DNA of 64,000 bases, taken from contig NZ_JANBVS010000006.1 of the NCBI RefSeq assembly GCF_024586915.1, positions 1 to 64,000 on the forward strand. Reading direction: 5' to 3'. The notes beneath the pieces are model-generated. The model worked only from the letters and a program-made list of their open reading frames with translations. It was not told the origin of the DNA and did no database searches. This document shows positions 25,452-33,940 of this stretch, piece by piece; position 1 is the first letter of the stretch, and each line of letters begins with the position of its first letter. The DNA is from Bradyrhizobium sp. SRS-191. Lineage in GTDB: Bacteria > Pseudomonadota > Alphaproteobacteria > Rhizobiales > Xanthobacteraceae. Position numbers and translations under genes: made by a program.

Positions 25452-27323
25452 CTACAGCCGCGGCATCGTGTCCGGCCGCACCTCGCGCGCCTGCGCGGCC
25501 AGCCGGATCGACGCGTTGGGCGCGCCAAAGCCTTGGTAGTTGCGCCGCTGCACGATCTCGAAGAAGAAGCGCTCATCGAAGAGGTGGGTGTAGACCTGGA
25601 AGAACTCGGCGTCGCCGTCGCGGTCGTACAGGATCTCATTGGCGCGTAGCGCGGCGATGGTCTCGGGGGCGAGATCGTATTTGGCTTCGAGATCGTCGTA
25701 GTAGTTGTCGGGAATGTCCAGGAAGCCGGCGCCGCGGGCGCGCATCTCGGCCACGGCTGCAAAGATGTCGTCGCAGGCAAACGCGATATGCTGGACACCG
25801 GAGCCGAAGAACTCCGAGATGAAGCGCGACGACAGCGTTCGCGTCGCCGTGGAGCCGTTGAGGATGAAGCGCAGGCTGCGATCGCCGTTGACGATCGCCT
25901 GGCTCTGCACGAGGCCTCTGGGGTCTGCGATCTCCATCTGCGGCAGGCGCGCGAAATCGATGATGCCGGCGTAGAACAACAGCCAGGACAGCATCTCTTC
26001 GTGCGGCATCGACTGGGCGATGTGATCGACGGCGAGGAGACGATCGGTCGCCTTGTCGTTGGGGACCGATTCGAAATCGACGTCCCAGTGCCGGCCGTGC
26101 GTATCCAGGAAATACAGCAGGCTGCCTCCGACGCCATGGATCGCGGGAATCTCGAGCTCCCCCGGCCCGACCGGCTGCGTGAAGGTGCGCGTCTTCAAGG
26201 ATTGCGCCCGCGCCATGGCGCGATCGGCGCTGTCGACGTCGAGTGCGAGCGCGCAGACGCCGGCACCGTGCGTGACATAGTGCGAATGCGCGAAGCTCGC
26301 CGGCTCGCAATTGATCACCAGCTCGATCTTGCCCTGTGACCAGCGCTGCACCGCCTTGCTGCGATGCCGCCCGGTGTTGCGGAAGCCGAGTTGGCCGAAC
26401 AGCGTGGCGAGCGTCTCGGCCTTGTCCTCGCTGACGGCGAATTCGACGAAGCCGATGCCGTGGCTTTTCACCCGAGGCTCGAACCGCGGCTCGGACGCGG
26501 CCGGCATTTTTCCGGCGAGATCATCCTGCAACAGCAGCAGCGAGCGCATGCCGTCGAGCGCGGTGCGCGGCGCCGAGCCGGCGCGGAACTGGTCGTTGAA
26601 GATCTCCAGCGACAGCGGTCCGGAATAGCCGGTGGCGGCAACCGCCTCCATGAACTCGCCCACGGGCAGATCGCCCTGCCCCGGGAAGCTGCGGAAGTGC
26701 CGGCTCCAGGACAGCACGTCGAGCTCGAGCTTCGGCGCGTCGGCGAGCTGCACCAGGAAGATCTTGTCGGCCGGAATGGCGCGGATCGCGTTGGTCGGCA
26801 GCCCCGGCGCCAGCGCGTGGAAGCTGTCGAGAATGACGCCGATCGCCTTGTGATCGGCGCGGCGCACGATCTCCCAGGCATCGCGATAATCGTGCACATG
26901 GCGGCCCCAGGCCAGCGCCTCATAGCCGACGCGCAGGCCCCGCTTGGCCGCACGCTCGCCGAGCTCGTGAAAATCGGCGGCGGCGCGATCGATACCGCCC
27001 AGCGAGAGCGGCGAGACGCTGCTGCAGATCAGCAGCAGGTCGGTGCCGAGCTCCTGCATCAGGTCGAACTTGCGCTCGGCACGGATGAAGGTGCGCGCGC
27101 GCTGCGGCTCCGGCATGCCCTCGAAATCGCGGAACGGCTGATAGGCGCAGATCGAAAGCCCGAGGTCGCGGCACATCTGCCCGATCTCGCGCGGCCGCAT
27201 GCCGAAGGCGACGAGATCGTTCTCGAAGATCTCGACCATCTCGAAGCCGGCGGCCGCGATCGCCTTGAACTTCTCGTCGAGTGCGCCTGAGATGGAGACC
27301 GTTGCGATCGAGCGCTGGTTCAT
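25452..27323 (-). CDS. quiC1: 3-dehydroshikimate dehydratase, QuiC1 type (TIM barrel fused to HPPD-like domain)
   Basis: A 623-residue fusion. Residues 1-270 form an AP-endonuclease-2-like TIM barrel with metal-ligand candidates E135 (GYEALAWG), D166 (ILDSFHA), Q192 (VQLADAP) and E240 (LSLEIFND). Residues 290-610 are a 4-hydroxyphenylpyruvate-dioxygenase-like vicinal-oxygen-chelate region with HGIGFVEFAV, VQHIAFACDD and FFQVYTH. This architecture is that of QuiC1, which dehydrates 3-dehydroshikimate to protocatechuate; the second domain may be regulatory or carry another activity. Its ATG overlaps the stop of the ABC ATPase gene upstream, and a shikimate/quinate dehydrogenase lies at the head of the same gene run, supporting quinate/shikimate catabolism over tyrosine breakdown. 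Confidence 0.9.
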   Translation of the reverse strand: MNQRSIATVSISGALDEKFKAIAAAGFEMVEIFENDLVAFGMRPREIGQMCRDLGLSICAYQPFRDFEGMPEPQRARTFIRAERKFDLMQELGTDLLLICSSVSPLSLGGIDRAAADFHELGERAAKRGLRVGYEALAWGRHVHDYRDAWEIVRRADHKAIGVILDSFHALAPGLPTNAIRAIPADKIFLVQLADAPKLELDVLSWSRHFRSFPGQGDLPVGEFMEAVAATGYSGPLSLEIFNDQFRAGSAPRTALDGMRSLLLLQDDLAGKMPAASEPRFEPRVKSHGIGFVEFAVSEDKAETLATLFGQLGFRNTGRHRSKAVQRWSQGKIELVINCEPASFAHSHYVTHGAGVCALALDVDSADRAMARAQSLKTRTFTQPVGPGELEIPAIHGVGGSLLYFLDTHGRHWDVDFESVPNDKATDRLLAVDHIAQSMPHEEMLSWLLFYAGIIDFARLPQMEIADPRGLVQSQAIVNGDRSLRFILNGSTATRTLSSRFISEFFGSGVQHIAFACDDIFAAVAEMRARGAGFLDIPDNYYDDLEAKYDLAPETIAALRANEILYDRDGDAEFFQVYTHLFDERFFFEIVQRRNYQGFGAPNASIRLAAQAREVRPDTMPRL

Positions 27324-28057
27324 GCCGCCGTCTCCTCCATCGCGCCGCCCAGGAACAGCTGGCCGATGCGGGGATCGGCGAGCACGCGGTCGGCCTTGTC
27401 GATGATCCGGGTGCGGCCGAGCTCGAGCACGATGCCGTAGTCGGAAATCTCCAGCGCCGAGCGCGCGTTCTGCTCGATCAGGAGGACCGAGACGCCGCGG
27501 TCGCGCAGTTGCTTCAGCATGTCGAAGGTCTGCTGCACCATCAGCGGCGACAGGCCGATCGACGGCTCGTCGATCAGCACCAGCTGGGGCTCCAGCAACA
27601 GCCCGCGCGCGATCTCGAGCTGCTTCTGCTCGCCGCCAGACAGCGTCGAGGCCTGCCGGTCGGCCTTCTTGCGCAGCACCGGGAAGACGTCCAGCGCCGC
27701 CTCGACGCGAGAGGGCAGATCGATGTTGGCCGGGGCGGCGACGCCGCCGAGCTCGATATTGTGACGCACCGACAGCTCGCCGAAGATGTTGCGCCCTTGC
27801 GGAATGTAGCAGATGCCGGCGCCGAGCAGCGCGCGCTGGCTCAAGCCCGTGACATCGCGGCCCTTGAAGATGACCTTGCCGTCGCGCAACTTGAGCAGGC
27901 CGAAGATCGCCTTGAACACGGTCGACTTGCCGGCGCCGTTCGGGCCGATCACGGTGGTGATCGATCCCTTCGGCACCGAGAAGGTCGTGCCGTTGAGGAT
28001 CGTCATCTTGCCGTAGCCGCCGACGAGGTTCTGGACGTCGAGAATGGGTTCGCTCAC
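27320..28057 (-). CDS. ABC transporter ATPase, LivF type
   Basis: A 245-residue ATPase of the branched-chain amino acid/amide (HAAT) transporter group. Walker A GPNGAGKST, signature LSGGEQKQLEIARGL and Walker B LVLIDEPSIGLSP are intact, with YIPQGRNIFGELSV, the LivF Q-loop. The start is GTG at 28057 behind GGAGG. The stop overlaps the dehydratase ATG (ATGA), so the two proteins are translationally coupled. Confidence 0.92.
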   Translation of the reverse strand: MSEPILDVQNLVGGYGKMTILNGTTFSVPKGSITTVIGPNGAGKSTVFKAIFGLLKLRDGKVIFKGRDVTGLSQRALLGAGICYIPQGRNIFGELSVRHNIELGGVAAPANIDLPSRVEAALDVFPVLRKKADRQASTLSGGEQKQLEIARGLLLEPQLVLIDEPSIGLSPLMVQQTFDMLKQLRDRGVSVLLIEQNARSALEISDYGIVLELGRTRIIDKADRVLADPRIGQLFLGGAMEETAA

Positions 28058-28068
28058 GGCCGCCTCCG

Positions 28069-28812
28069 TCAGTGTCCGAGATAGGCTTCGACCACGGCCG
28101 GATTGGCCCTGATCTCGTCGGGCTTGCCGATCGCCAGCACCTTGCCTTCCGCCATCACCATCACGCGCGAGCACAGCGACATCACGAATTCCATGTTGTG
28201 CTCGATCACGACGAAGGTGGCGCGGCGCTCGCGATTGATCGCGATCAGACGCTCCTTGAGGTCGCCCAGCATGGTCGGGTTGACGCCGCCGGCGGGCTCG
28301 TCGAGCAGCACCAGGCGCGGGCCCCCCATGAAGGCCATGGCGGCATCGAGCAGCTTCTGCTGGCCATAGGACAATCCACCTGCCGGCTCGTCGGCGAGAT
28401 GCTCCAGCTTGAAGAATCCGATCATCTGATCGGCGGTTTCGGTGAGGCCCGCATCGGACGGCCCGAACAGGCGCGACATCATGCTGCCGCGATGCTCCTG
28501 GCCGGCGAGGATGAGATTGTCGCGCACCGACAGTTTCGGAAACACCTGCAGCAGCTGGAAGGTGCGGCTGACGCCGAGACGATTGAGCTCGGCCGGCCGC
28601 TGCCCGGTGACGAGCTTGCCGTCGACCCGCACCTCGCCCGCGCTCGGAACGAGCTGCCCAAGGATGCAGTTGAACAGGGTCGACTTGCCGCATCCATTGG
28701 GGCCGATCAGGCCGAGGATCTCGCCCTCCTGCACGTCGAAGCTGACGCCGTCGACCGCGGTGATGCCGCCAAAGCTCTTCTTGACGTCGCGAACGTCGAG
28801 GACCGCGGTCAT
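28069..28812 (-). CDS. ABC transporter ATPase, LivG type
   Basis: A 247-residue ATPase that pairs with the LivF-type subunit. Walker A GPNGCGKST, the LivG-type signature LSYGQQKLLDAA and Walker B LVLLDEPAGGVNP are present, as is VVIEHNMEFVMSL. Its ATG overlaps the permease stop upstream (ATGA), and 11 bases separate it from livF. Confidence 0.92.
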   Translation of the reverse strand: MTAVLDVRDVKKSFGGITAVDGVSFDVQEGEILGLIGPNGCGKSTLFNCILGQLVPSAGEVRVDGKLVTGQRPAELNRLGVSRTFQLLQVFPKLSVRDNLILAGQEHRGSMMSRLFGPSDAGLTETADQMIGFFKLEHLADEPAGGLSYGQQKLLDAAMAFMGGPRLVLLDEPAGGVNPTMLGDLKERLIAINRERRATFVVIEHNMEFVMSLCSRVMVMAEGKVLAIGKPDEIRANPAVVEAYLGH

Positions 28813-29807
28813 TGTGCCGCCTCCAGCTTGGATTGAGCCGCCGCGCGCAGCGCCGACGCGGCCTGGGTCCGGCGTGAGCTGAGATAGCGATCGAGGATGC
28901 CGAGAATGCCGGTCGGCGAGTAGATCAACAGCGCGATCACAGCGAGCGCGTAGAGCATCAGGTAGTAGCCTTCCGCGACGCGCAGCCATTCCGGCAGCAG
29001 CACCGCGATCATCGCGCCGAGGAACGGCCCGAGCATGAAGCCGGCGCCGCCGACGATGACCATCATCAGGAGATCGAGCGAAAGCTGCAGGTTGAACGGC
29101 ACGGGATCGACATATTGCGTCAGCGGCGCATAGAGCACGCCTGCGATGCCGCCGAGCACCGAGCCGATCGCGAATGCCATCAAGGTGTAGCGTCGGGTAT
29201 CAATGCCGAGCGACTGCGCGCGGATCGGGTTCTCGCGCAGTGCCATGAAGGCACGGCCCCAGGGCGAGCGGATCAGCCACCACATCGCGAGCGTCACCAG
29301 CGCGAGCGAGCCGAGGCAGAGATAATAGAACGGCAGCGGCTTGCGGGTCGGGAAGCCGAAGATCTCGGGCCGCGGGATGTTGCTGATGCCGTAGATGCCG
29401 TTGGTCATCCAGCTCTCGTTGCGGAACACGAGGAACGCCAGAGTCGAGAACGCCAGCGTGACGAAGGCGAGATAGTGGTGCTGCACGCGCAGCGCGGGAT
29501 AACCGAGCAGCCAGCCGACGATGAAGCAGATGACGATCACCAAGCCAAGCGCCGCGATCAGCGGCCAGCCATGACTGGTCAGGATCGCCGCGCCATACGC
29601 CCCGATGCCGACGAAGGCGCCCTGCGCCAGCGACACCTGCCCCGCATAGCCGAGCGTGAGGTTCAGGCCCATGGCCGCGATGGTCATCACCGCCCACTGG
29701 CTGAGAATATACAGACCATAGCGGTTGAAGTTCATCGGGATGACGATCAGGCCGGCGATGACGACGACGGCCAGCGCGGCGAGAAGCAGTCTGCTGTTCT
29801 TGCTCAT
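28809..29807 (-). CDS. ABC transporter permease, LivM type
   Basis: A 332-residue inner-membrane permease with about nine to ten hydrophobic segments and the family blocks LNLTLGYAGQVSLAQGAFVGIGAYGAA and SPWGRAFMALRENPIRAQSLGID. It forms the channel with the LivH-type subunit. Both ends overlap their neighbours by four bases, tying it to livH and livG. Confidence 0.92.
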   Translation of the reverse strand: MSKNSRLLLAALAVVVIAGLIVIPMNFNRYGLYILSQWAVMTIAAMGLNLTLGYAGQVSLAQGAFVGIGAYGAAILTSHGWPLIAALGLVIVICFIVGWLLGYPALRVQHHYLAFVTLAFSTLAFLVFRNESWMTNGIYGISNIPRPEIFGFPTRKPLPFYYLCLGSLALVTLAMWWLIRSPWGRAFMALRENPIRAQSLGIDTRRYTLMAFAIGSVLGGIAGVLYAPLTQYVDPVPFNLQLSLDLLMMVIVGGAGFMLGPFLGAMIAVLLPEWLRVAEGYYLMLYALAVIALLIYSPTGILGILDRYLSSRRTQAASALRAAAQSKLEAAQ

Positions 29808-30679
29808 ACCGTGCGCTCCTCGGCACGTCCGAGCAGGCCCTGCGGCCGGAACAGGATCACCAGGATCAGCAGCACCATCGGAACGGCCGCGCGATACTGG
29901 GTGGAGACGTAGGCGGCTGCGAGATTGTCGACGACGCCGATCAACAGACCACCGGCAATCGCGCCGCGCACCTGGTTGAAGCCGCCGACGATGGCCGCGA
30001 TGAAGGCGGCCTGCCCCAGCACCTCACCGCTGGAGAATTTCGCCAGATAGATCGGCGTGATGAGCAGCGAGGCCAGCGCCACCAACACCGCGTTGATCAG
30101 GAAGGTCAGCAGGATCATGCGCTCGACCGGCACGCCGATGATGCGCGCAACGGTCGGGTTCTGCGCCGCGGCCTGCATCTGGTGACCGAGCGAGGTGCGG
30201 TTCAAGAGTGTCGTCAGGCCGACGACGGCGAGGATTGCCACGGCGAGCACGCCGAGGCTCTGCAGCGAAATTGCGCGGCCAAGGATGGAGACGTCGCCGA
30301 CCGGAACGATCGAAGGAAACGGCGAGGCCTCGGCGCTGAAGAACTGCTTCACGGCCTCCTTGATCCCGATGGCCAGCGCCATGGTCGCGATCGCCAGCGG
30401 CAGCACGCCGTGCCGCAGCATCGGATCGACTAGCAGCATCTTGAAGGCGAGACCGAGCAGCAGCGTCGACAGCAGCACGCCGACGAGCACCGCGAGCCAG
30501 AACGGCGCACCGAGATGCATGACGGCGAGCATCAGGAAGGCCGGCAGCATCACGAACTCGCCTTGCGCGAAGTTGATGGTCTGCGAGGTCTGCCAGAGCA
30601 GCGTGAAGCCGACGGCGACGAGCGCGTAGATTGCGCCGGTGGCGAGGCCCGCCACGATCAGGTCGAGCAGATTGGACAT
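29804..30679 (-). CDS. ABC transporter permease, LivH type
   Basis: A 291-residue permease opening LLDLIVAGLATGAIYALVAVGFTLLW, then TINFAQGEFVMLPAFL, both standard LivH features, and LNRTSLGHQMQAAAQNPTVARIIG in the coupling loop. Partner of the LivM-type protein, with a 4-base overlap. It follows the binding-protein gene after a 71-base gap. Confidence 0.92.
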   Translation of the reverse strand: MSNLLDLIVAGLATGAIYALVAVGFTLLWQTSQTINFAQGEFVMLPAFLMLAVMHLGAPFWLAVLVGVLLSTLLLGLAFKMLLVDPMLRHGVLPLAIATMALAIGIKEAVKQFFSAEASPFPSIVPVGDVSILGRAISLQSLGVLAVAILAVVGLTTLLNRTSLGHQMQAAAQNPTVARIIGVPVERMILLTFLINAVLVALASLLITPIYLAKFSSGEVLGQAAFIAAIVGGFNQVRGAIAGGLLIGVVDNLAAAYVSTQYRAAVPMVLLILVILFRPQGLLGRAEERTV

Positions 30680-30750
30680 CGTTTCCCCGTGAGCCCTTGT
30701 GTGACGGCGGCGCTGGACATCCCTTCCTGCGCCGCCGATACACCGTTGTC

Positions 30751-31890
30751 TCAGTTGAGCTTCGGCAGCACCTGCTTCACGACCTGCTTGCCTTCGACGA
30801 CCTCGACCAGGAAACCCTGACGGTCGATATCGCCGTTCTGGTCGAAGGTGACATCCATCAGGATGTTCGGCTCGGTCGAGGTCTTGATGGTGAGGCCGTG
30901 CAGCGTGTCCGCGAACGCCTTGGAGTCCACCTTGCCCATCTTCTCGGTCGTGGCCTTGACCATGTAGATGGCGAGATAGCCCTTCAGACCGTTGTGGTCG
31001 GGCACGTAGTTGTACTTCTTCACGAAGCGGTCGCGGAACGCCTTGATGGCTTCGACCGGCGCATCGGTGGTGAGGCCGACATGGCCACGGGCGCCGTTGG
31101 CGGCGTCGCCGGCGAGCTCGATGACCTTCTGGCCTACCAGCGTGGTCTCGCCGATCAGCGGCGCGGTCACGCCCTGGCGCTTGATCTCCTTCAGGATGCG
31201 CGCGCTCTCTTCCTCGTTGACGTAGATGAAGACCGCGTCCGGCGCCGCCGCCTTGATCTTGCTGACGTCGGCGGCGAAGTCCGCCTGGCCCGCTTCGGTC
31301 GAAAGATCAGCAGCGACCTTGATGCCGAGGCGGTTGAACTCCTTGGTGATGACGTCGCGTCCGCCTCGGCCGAAGTCGTTGTTAACCCAGACCACCGCGA
31401 CCGACTTCGCCTTCAGCTCGTCATTGATGTACTTGGCGACCTTCGGCATCGAGGACTGCTGGCCGAACGAGGTGCGGAACAGAAATTTGTTGCCGGACTG
31501 CGTCAGCTCGGCGGCTTCGCCGCCCATGATCTGGGTGATGCCGGCCTCGGCGGCCAGCGGCGCGGTCACCTTCACCGAACCGGAATAGCCGGGCCCGAGC
31601 AGCACGTAGGGCTCGCCGTCGAGCGCCTTCTGCACCTGCGCGCGCGCGACGCCTGGGTTCGACTGCGAGTCGGCGTGGCTGACCTCGATCTTGCGGCCGA
31701 GGATGCCGCCCTTGGCGTTGATCTCCTCGACGGCGAGGTCGATGCCGTTCTTCCAGTTGGTGCCGACGGTGGCGCCGCCGCCCGAGAGCTCGGCGACGTT
31801 GGCGATCTTGATGGGGGCGCCGGACTGCGCGTAAGCGGATCCGGACAGCAGGACGGCCGAGCACAGCCCAGCCAGGATGATCGATCTCAC
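30751..31890 (-). CDS. ABC transporter substrate-binding protein, LivK-like
   Basis: A 379-residue periplasmic binding protein with a signal peptide ending near SAYAQSG (about residue 22). IKIANVAELSGGGATVGTNWKNGIDLAVEEINAKGG is the Peripla_BP_6 opening, given here as IANVAELSGGGATVG and GIDLAVEEINAKGG. Start is GTG at 31890 with AGGA upstream. The HAAT binding-protein family takes up amino acids, amides and also aromatic acids; its position between the dehydrogenase and permease genes favours quinate, shikimate or a related ring acid as ligand. Confidence 0.9.
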   Translation of the reverse strand: MRSIILAGLCSAVLLSGSAYAQSGAPIKIANVAELSGGGATVGTNWKNGIDLAVEEINAKGGILGRKIEVSHADSQSNPGVARAQVQKALDGEPYVLLGPGYSGSVKVTAPLAAEAGITQIMGGEAAELTQSGNKFLFRTSFGQQSSMPKVAKYINDELKAKSVAVVWVNNDFGRGGRDVITKEFNRLGIKVAADLSTEAGQADFAADVSKIKAAAPDAVFIYVNEEESARILKEIKRQGVTAPLIGETTLVGQKVIELAGDAANGARGHVGLTTDAPVEAIKAFRDRFVKKYNYVPDHNGLKGYLAIYMVKATTEKMGKVDSKAFADTLHGLTIKTSTEPNILMDVTFDQNGDIDRQGFLVEVVEGKQVVKQVLPKLN

Positions 31891-31969
31891 GTTGTTTCCT
31901 CCTCTGCTCTAAACGCTTGTTTGCGTTTCTTGCTTGAACGACTTGTTCCGCCGCGTATTGGCGGTCGGC

Positions 31970-32929
31970 TCAGGCGGCGTCAACCGCCGCATATCTCTCC
32001 GCCATATGATTGTCGAAGGCCGCGCCCATCGCCTCGGTGGAGGGCGCGAAGCCGGTGAACAGCTCGAACGCGTCGGCCGCCTGGTAGATCGCGAGCTCGC
32101 GCCCCAGCAGCACCTGCGCACCCCTGGCCTTCGCAGCCTTCAGAAGCGGGGTCCATAGCGGCGAGTAGACGGCGTCGGCGACCCACAGGTCGGCGCGTAG
32201 CAAATCGTCCGGCACCGGCGTGCCGCGGTTCGGCAGCATCCCGATCGGCGTGCCGTTGACGACACCGACCGCGCCCTGCAGCGCCTCTTCGACGCTGCCG
32301 GCCACCATGATATTCGTACCGGCCGGGAGCAGGCTCGCCAGCTTCTCGGCGCGGGCGCGCTCGGTGTCGTAGATGCGCAGGCCGGCAACGCCGAGGTTCG
32401 CAAGTGCGAAGGCGATCGCCTTTCCGACACCGCCCGCGCCGATCAGCGCCACCACGCCGCGACCGGTCTGGCCGACCAGCGGCGCCACCGCGCGCTCGAA
32501 ACCGGTCGTATCGGTGTTGTGCCCAATCAGCCGGCCGTCGCGCACGATGACGGTATTGACGGCCCCCATCGCGGCCGCCTTCGGCGCGAGCTCGTCGAGC
32601 AGTTCGACCACAGCTTCCTTGTAGGGATAGGTCACGTTGACCCCAGCAAACCCGAGCCGGCGCACGCCCTCCAGCAGCATCTTGAGGCCTGCACGGTCGG
32701 CACCGGCCACCTCGATCAGCTGGTAATGGCAGCGCACGCCCAGCGCCGCGGCCGCATGTTCGTGCATCGCGGGAGAAGCCGAATGCGCGATCGGCGCACC
32801 GATCAGGCCGGTCAGGAATTTGCGGGCTTTGAGCGCGGAAAGATCAGGCACGTTCGCTTCAGTCTCGTCTGCAGCTCGCGCGATCGCCGCGGGAGCGATG
32901 AATGTCGCCGCGGACGATAGCGCGTCCAC
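31970..32929 (-). CDS. Shikimate/quinate dehydrogenase family protein
   Basis: A 319-residue (from this GTG) AroE-like enzyme. LIGAPIAHSASPAMHEHAAAALG binds the substrate carboxylate. NVTYPYKEAVVELLDELA carries the catalytic lysine, NTDTTGF the catalytic aspartate, and IGAGGVGKAIAFAL the nucleotide loop. The family oxidises quinate/shikimate or reduces dehydroshikimate. Being next to a dehydroshikimate dehydratase and an importer, this copy is more likely catabolic than the biosynthetic AroE. The first 26 residues have no family likeness; a GTG at 32851 gives a more typical 293 residues and may be the real start. Confidence 0.88.
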   Translation of the reverse strand: MDALSSAATFIAPAAIARAADETEANVPDLSALKARKFLTGLIGAPIAHSASPAMHEHAAAALGVRCHYQLIEVAGADRAGLKMLLEGVRRLGFAGVNVTYPYKEAVVELLDELAPKAAAMGAVNTVIVRDGRLIGHNTDTTGFERAVAPLVGQTGRGVVALIGAGGVGKAIAFALANLGVAGLRIYDTERARAEKLASLLPAGTNIMVAGSVEEALQGAVGVVNGTPIGMLPNRGTPVPDDLLRADLWVADAVYSPLWTPLLKAAKARGAQVLLGRELAIYQAADAFELFTGFAPSTEAMGAAFDNHMAERYAAVDAA

Positions 32930-32963
32930 CGCCTAACACAATTACCCAAATATCCGCCGAACC

Positions 32964-32976
32964 TAACATCATGTTA
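32964..32976. promoter_or_regulatory. Small palindrome upstream of the dehydrogenase gene
   Basis: TAACATCATGTTA is a perfect 6+1+6 inverted repeat. It straddles the LysR stop codon and lies 35 bases before the first possible dehydrogenase start. It is a candidate operator for that LysR protein. Confidence 0.4.
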
Positions 32977-33915
32977 TCTTTTGCCCGCGGCTGCTTTTGC
33001 AGCCTTCGCAGCCTGACGGCGGCCGGGCTCGAGCGCGCGCATCTCCGTGCGCAGGCAGTCGATGAAGTGCTCGGCGTACAGCGACAGCGGCGTGCCGCGC
33101 TTGACGGCGATGTAGGTGTCGAACCGCGTCGGCTCGGCGATCTTGATCAGCTCGATGCCCGGATAGCCGCCATGCGCGACGGTGAACTGGTCGATGACGG
33201 CGATGCCGAGCCCGGCTTTCACCAACGCACACACCGTGGTGCCGAAGCGCGCCTTGATCGAGATGTTGTAGCTGAGTTTGTTGCGCGCAAAAATCTCGGC
33301 CATGATACGGCCATAGGGGTCGTTCGGATCGATGCCGATCAGCGGATAGCGCGTCATCTCCGCCGCCGACACCTGCTTACGGCCTGCCAGTTCGTGGCCC
33401 TCAGGCACGATGCAGAACAGCTCGCCGGAGGCCAGCGGCATGAATTCGAGACCCGAATGGTCGAGCCGGTAGCTCATCGCCACGCACTCGCCCTTGCCCA
33501 GCATCAGGTAGTCGATCGCCTCCTCGATCTTGAGGATGTTGATGTCGATGCCCAAGTCAGGATAACGGCGGCGGACGCGCTCGATCGCGCGCGGCACCAT
33601 CACCTGGGAAATGCTCGGCACCGAGCCGACGCGGAGTTCCGACAATGCGCCGCGGCCGATGTTGGAGATGATGTAGCTGAGATCGTCGACCTTCTCGTAG
33701 ACGCTGTTGATCTGCTCGAAGATGTTCTGCGCTTCCGGTGTCGGGAAGTAGCGGCCGTTCTGGCGCTGGAAGAAGCGGATGCCGAGCGAGCGCTCGGTGT
33801 ATTTCACGAGCCGGCTGACACCCGGGGCCGAGACCTTGAGCAGCCGCGCGGCGCCGTTGATGGTGCCGGTCACCATGACCGCGCGGATGACCTCGACCTG
33901 GCGCAGCGTCATCAT
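32974..33915 (-). CDS. LysR-family transcription regulator
   Basis: A 313-residue regulator with the N-terminal HTH MTLRQVEVIRAVMVTGTINGAARLLKVSAPGVSRLVKYTE (shown here only by its ends MTLRQVEVIRAV and APGVSRLVKYTE) and an effector domain. The tail RRQAAKAAKAAAGKR is strongly basic. It is on the same strand as, and directly upstream of, the dehydrogenase-transporter-dehydratase run, so it probably senses a ring-acid intermediate. 25 bases separate it from the AsmA-like gene before it. Confidence 0.92.
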   Translation of the reverse strand: MMTLRQVEVIRAVMVTGTINGAARLLKVSAPGVSRLVKYTERSLGIRFFQRQNGRYFPTPEAQNIFEQINSVYEKVDDLSYIISNIGRGALSELRVGSVPSISQVMVPRAIERVRRRYPDLGIDINILKIEEAIDYLMLGKGECVAMSYRLDHSGLEFMPLASGELFCIVPEGHELAGRKQVSAAEMTRYPLIGIDPNDPYGRIMAEIFARNKLSYNISIKARFGTTVCALVKAGLGIAVIDQFTVAHGGYPGIELIKIAEPTRFDTYIAVKRGTPLSLYAEHFIDCLRTEMRALEPGRRQAAKAAKAAAGKR

Positions 33916-33940
33916 CGGCGCGGCTCCCGCAGGCCGGAGG

